Assembly: GCA_016787225.1 (NCBI GenBank)
Contig: JAEUUY010000019.1
Location: forward strand, 61,204 to 125,203
Source of the DNA: Chitinophagales bacterium
GTDB taxonomy: Bacteria > Bacteroidota > Bacteroidia > Chitinophagales > JADJOU01
Length of the DNA: 64,000 nucleotides
Direction of reading: 5' to 3'
Below, in pieces: positions 61,315 to 64,000 of this stretch (positions within the stretch are counted from its first letter, which is position 1; every line of letters begins with the position of its first letter). The notes below the pieces were generated by a model that was given only the letters and a program-made list of their open reading frames with translations, did no database searches and had not been told where the DNA came from. The translations under genes and the position numbers were made by a program.

Positions 61315-62868
61315 GTGAGTCAAGTTTTGGAACGTGAATTAGTCATACAAGCCACTGATTTAGGATGTGATATAGCTCTGCTAGAAAATAAAGAGCTAGT
61401 AGAATTTCATCGTGAATCTCGTCAAACTACCCTCAATGTTGGGGACATCTATTGGGCACGGGTAAAAAAGATAATGCCCCCATTAAATGCTGTATTTATA
61501 GATATAGGAGAAGGCAAAGAGGCATTTTTACATTATACGGATTTAGGGGAGAAATTTTCTTCTTTTCGTGGATTTTTCAAGCGCGTAATTTCTAAAGAAC
61601 AGCTAAAAATCGAGCGATTTCAACCTTTAGAGGAGTTTCCTAAGGATGGTAAAATTGGAGATTTTTTAGCAGTGAATGACTATCTAGCAGTTCAAATACT
61701 AAAAGAACCAATGAGCAGCAAGGGCGCACGGTTGTCTGCTGATTTATCTATTGCCGGTCGATATTTAGTATTGACCCCTTTTATGCCTCAGTCCAATATT
61801 TCTAAGAAAATTACGAATCCAGTTGAGAGAACCAGATTGAGAGAAATTACATCAAAGTTAACTATAAATAATATTGGAGTTATTATTCGAACGGTAGCCG
61901 AAGGAAAAACTGTAAAAGAACTTCATGAAGACTTTAATGAGCTATTGGAAATCTGGCAGACTATTTGTCAAAAAATAAGTCAAGCCAATGGCATAGTTAA
62001 ACTTTTCGAAGAACAATCTAAATCTAATACTCTGCTTCGAGATATACTCAATGACAGTTTTACGAAAATTCATGTACATGGAGAAGAACTTTCCTCTAGT
62101 ATTAAAACCTACGTAGAGAAAATAGCACCGGAAAAATCAGATATCATAAAGTCTTATACCCAAGAGTCCGTCTTTGAAGTTTTGAATCTGACGCCTAGAA
62201 TAAAGTCCTCTTTCAACAAAATTATTCCATTGCCATCTGGAGGATATCTAATTATAGAGCAGACTGAAGCTATGTGTGTAATAGATGTCAATAGTGGTGT
62301 ACATAAGGCTAAGAAAGATTTGTTAGAGAGTAATGAATCTATCCTAAAAACAAATTTAGAAGCAGCCAAAGAAATTGCCAGACAACTTCGTTTAAGAGAT
62401 ATTGGGGGTATCATCGTTATAGATTTTATAGATACCAAGGTGCAGGAAACCCGCGATACTATTTATGAAGGTATGATAGATTTTATGAGACCAGACAAAG
62501 CGAGTCACACTATTTTACCCTTATCAAAATTCTGCCTGATGCAGATAACACGCAGCCGGACTAAGCCACAAGAAAAAGTCATCACTAAAGAAGTTTGTCC
62601 TAGTTGCAAAGGCTCTGGTAAAGTGTCCAATGTCATTTTTATAACGGATCATATATTTAATAAGCTACAGAGTGTTTTGAAATTTGATAAACATATCACA
62701 TTAACTGTACATCCTTATGTATATGCTTATTTGACTAAAGGATTAATTTCAGAAATTATCAAATGGCAATGGAAGCTAAAAACTTTCATTAAACTTCGAA
62801 AAAACTCTAGTCTAGGAGTGGTAGACTTTAATTTTACAGATAGTCAAGGTCAGGTCTTAGTTTTGTGA
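61315..62868 (+). CDS. rng: Ribonuclease E/G family endoribonuclease
   Basis: This 517-residue enzyme cuts single-stranded AU-rich RNA and matures 16S rRNA 5' ends. An S1 domain (about 35-130) and RNase H-like region lead to the catalytic DNase I-like domain, with VIDVNSGVHKAKKD (first Asp, about residue 323) and GGIIVIDFIDTK (second Asp). A zinc-link CPSCKGSG (about 428-435) joins the dimers. Length fits RNase G (489) rather than RNase E (1061), so no degradosome scaffold is present. GTG at 61315 is the likely start, just 11 bases after the terminator. No -7 box of its own was identified. Confidence 0.95.
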   Translation: MSQVLERELVIQATDLGCDIALLENKELVEFHRESRQTTLNVGDIYWARVKKIMPPLNAVFIDIGEGKEAFLHYTDLGEKFSSFRGFFKRVISKEQLKIERFQPLEEFPKDGKIGDFLAVNDYLAVQILKEPMSSKGARLSADLSIAGRYLVLTPFMPQSNISKKITNPVERTRLREITSKLTINNIGVIIRTVAEGKTVKELHEDFNELLEIWQTICQKISQANGIVKLFEEQSKSNTLLRDILNDSFTKIHVHGEELSSSIKTYVEKIAPEKSDIIKSYTQESVFEVLNLTPRIKSSFNKIIPLPSGGYLIIEQTEAMCVIDVNSGVHKAKKDLLESNESILKTNLEAAKEIARQLRLRDIGGIIVIDFIDTKVQETRDTIYEGMIDFMRPDKASHTILPLSKFCLMQITRSRTKPQEKVITKEVCPSCKGSGKVSNVIFITDHIFNKLQSVLKFDKHITLTVHPYVYAYLTKGLISEIIKWQWKLKTFIKLRKNSSLGVVDFNFTDSQGQVLVL

Positions 62869-62951
62869 GATTGCTAGGATTTTAATATCTTATTTAGCTC
62901 AGTATTTTAATTTGTGTATTATATTTATATTCAAATTTTAAACATCGTATA

Positions 62952-63329
62952 ATGAATAGCATAAAAAATAAGTTATTAGTTTTTTTGATTATTATAACTT
63001 CTTTGCTAGGATATTTAGAATGGGGTGGTGGTAATAAAGCTTTCCTTTTCGAAATGGAAATGGAGGTTATTTCTAGGCTGTTTTCTAATCCAGGCTCCAT
63101 CATTCACCCGTTAACCATTCTTCCTATGATAGGCCAGCTGATGCTTATTTTCTCATTATGGCGAGAACCATTTTATAAAAAAATGGCATTTTGGGGTTTA
63201 GGACTCATCGCTATTTTACTTGTCTTCATTTTAGTAGTTGGGGTCATAAGTTTAAATTGGAAAATCGTGGTTAGCGTTATACCATTTTTAATTTTGTCTG
63301 GAATGTTTTATTTTTTAAATAGAAAATAA
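62952..63329 (+). CDS. Unknown small membrane protein
   Basis: The 125-residue product has four hydrophobic segments (about 8-22, 50-67, 75-98 and 100-120) with short charged loops, so it is probably a four-helix inner-membrane protein. The N-terminal part contains FEMEMEVISRLFSNPGSIIHP between the first two segments. I do not recognise the family. It starts at ATG 62952, 83 bases after the RNase G stop, and runs toward the tRNA-Ile repeats on the opposite strand. Confidence 0.72.
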   Translation: MNSIKNKLLVFLIIITSLLGYLEWGGGNKAFLFEMEMEVISRLFSNPGSIIHPLTILPMIGQLMLIFSLWREPFYKKMAFWGLGLIAILLVFILVVGVISLNWKIVVSVIPFLILSGMFYFLNRK

Positions 63330-63341
63330 AACATTATCAGC

Positions 63342-63453
63342 TTGATATGAATGTCACGGTGCTGACATACGCCTATGGCGATATCGTCAGCATTTGAATA
63401 TCATTTTAACCTTATTGAAAAAAAAATGGAAAAAAGTAGTCCCACGCAGACCG
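63342..63453. repeat. Direct repeat, copy 1, carrying the 3' end of tRNA-Ile
   Basis: About 112 bases beginning TTGATATGAATGTCACGGTGC are repeated at 63479-63590 with a 137-base offset and differ only in the length of an A run (9 against 8). The unit contains a hairpin-prone core, GCTGAC ... CGCC-TAT-GGCG ... GTCAGC (63361-63391), within an imperfect outer stem. It ends with AGTCCCACGCAGA, the tRNA-Ile acceptor and T-stem 3' strand. The rest of the tRNA is absent in this copy. Confidence 0.88.
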
Positions 63454-63478
63454 ATGACGATTCAATCAAATTTTCAAT

Positions 63479-63590
63479 TTGATATGAATGTCACGGTGCT
63501 GACATACGCCTATGGCGATATCGTCAGCATTTGAATATCATTTTAACCTTATTGAAAAAAAATGGAAAAAAGTAGTCCCACGCAGATTTG
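63479..63590. repeat. Direct repeat, copy 2, fused to intact tRNA-Ile
   Basis: This is identical to copy 1 apart from one A. The repeat ends inside tRNA-Ile (63573-63646), so the tRNA 3' segment and its downstream flank were duplicated together. The hairpin core at 63498-63528 may serve as terminator or processing site for the 16S-tRNA-Ile transcript. Confidence 0.88.
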
Positions 63591-63646
63591 AACTGCGGAC
63601 CTCTACATTATCAGTGTAGCGCTCTAACCAACTGAGCTATGAGACT
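63573..63646 (-). tRNA. tRNA-Ile(GAT)
   Basis: The 74-base gene folds fully on the minus strand. The acceptor stem pairs AGTCTCA with TGGGACT, with one mismatch-type G-T pair and discriminator A. The anticodon stem CTACA / TGTAG encloses CTGATAA, giving GAT. The T-arm is GCGG/GCAG-type with TTCAAAT. It lies 225 bases downstream of the 16S rRNA 3' end, the usual position of tRNA-Ile in the rRNA spacer, but neither tRNA-Ala nor 23S rRNA follows. Confidence 0.96.
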
Positions 63647-63666
63647 ATTTGTTTTTTTTAAGCGCT

Positions 63667-63701
63667 CGTAATCCCTTGTAATACGGGAAACTATGAGACT
63701 T
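63667..63701. repeat. Fragment of tRNA-Ile 5' end fused to a REP-like hairpin
   Basis: On the minus strand this reads AGTCTCATAG (identical to the first ten bases of tRNA-Ile), then TTTCCCGTATTACAAGGGAT, a partly self-complementary stretch. It lies on the 16S side of tRNA-Ile, so the tRNA is flanked on both sides by pieces of itself. Confidence 0.6.
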
Positions 63702-63871
63702 TTTAATTTTCTGCAATCTAGCAGATAAAAAAAATCACCCGCCAAAGACGGATGATTATGATTTATAAAGAACAAATAAGAATAAAAAAGAAAAAAGGTA
63801 ATGCTGATGCAAACAAGTTGATCAGCATTTTATCAAGCGTAGTTGATAAAAGCAGTACATCAGAGCCTCTA

Positions 63872-64000
<129 letters not shown>

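Noticed and set aside
63331..63340. ACATTATCAG matching the tRNA-Ile anticodon arm
   Set aside because: Ten bases in AT-rich sequence could match by chance, so I did not add it to the tRNA fragments.

Overview
The window is AT-rich and comes from a member of the Bacteroidota. The evidence is protein families typical of that phylum: type IX secretion sorting domains of both kinds (positions 1-1170 and 17086-18414), an ExbB-ExbD-ExbD-TonB cluster, a TamL-type outer membrane lipoprotein, an Lnb-family (DUF4105) protein and archaeal-type prolyl-tRNA synthetase. It is also shown by many TAnnTTTG -7 promoter boxes, the hallmark of Bacteroidota sigma-ABfA promoters, many of them lying about 20 bases before a start codon. 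I cannot place the organism below phylum from this window.

Layout. 1-4006: end of a secreted gliding-type protein, then clpB. 4162-10354 (minus): an M16 protease and the exbB-exbD-exbD-tonB proton-motive-force machine plus an anchorless TonB-domain paralogue. 10492-16928 (minus): nuoI-J-K-L-M-N, half of respiratory complex I, with no nuoA-H beside it. 17086-19618: a secreted T9SS cargo protein, a 373-bp MITE-like element and a small beta-barrel protein. 19698-24162 (minus): a DASS-type transporter, a DUF4143 ATPase with a 33-bp triple repeat upstream, and proS. 24226-29589 (plus): corA, the Lnb-like protein, pyrophosphatase, a LolA-like protein and an LTA-synthase-like sulfatase. 29553-37003 (minus): glycosyltransferase, a GxxExxY nuclease-like gene inside a perfect inverted-repeat cassette, M20 peptidase, a lipoprotein, glutathione peroxidase, pabB and ald. 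37233-39173: tRNA-Asp, an orphan gene pair and a dense nest of repeats built around tRNA-Arg. 39203-51818: mdh, then a long plus-strand run, efp-accB-accC-fabI-MFS-pdxJ-plsC-pyrF, a WG-repeat protein and an AsmA-like protein. 51908-55010 (minus): sirtuin, epimerase, udk and an RNA methyltransferase, divergent from tamL. 57455-63329: a broken Spy-like gene, an ABC-F protein, HU, a TPR protein, a 29-residue basic ribosome-associated-type protein, RNase G and a small membrane protein. 63573-64000 (minus): tRNA-Ile and the 3' end of 16S rRNA, with no 23S gene following.

How the genes work together. Most of the window is housekeeping: envelope energisation, respiration, fatty-acid synthesis (accB, accC, fabI, plsC), lipoprotein and outer-membrane biogenesis (LolA-like, Lnb-like, TamL, AsmA), cofactors (pabB, pdxJ) and pyrimidines (pyrF, udk).

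The unusual content is between genes. First, one tRNA-Arg gene is transcribed from a promoter that first reads two tRNA-like units carrying extra hairpins in the D-loop and a replaced anticodon arm; a third such unit lies downstream. Second, a 413-bp cassette holds a GxxExxY gene between perfect 19-bp inverted repeats, inserted exactly between a stop codon and a start codon, and a lone copy of the same 19-mer sits inside the nuo operon. Third, fragments of tRNA-Ile flank tRNA-Ile. These suggest short palindromic elements that repeatedly engage tRNA genes and operon junctions.
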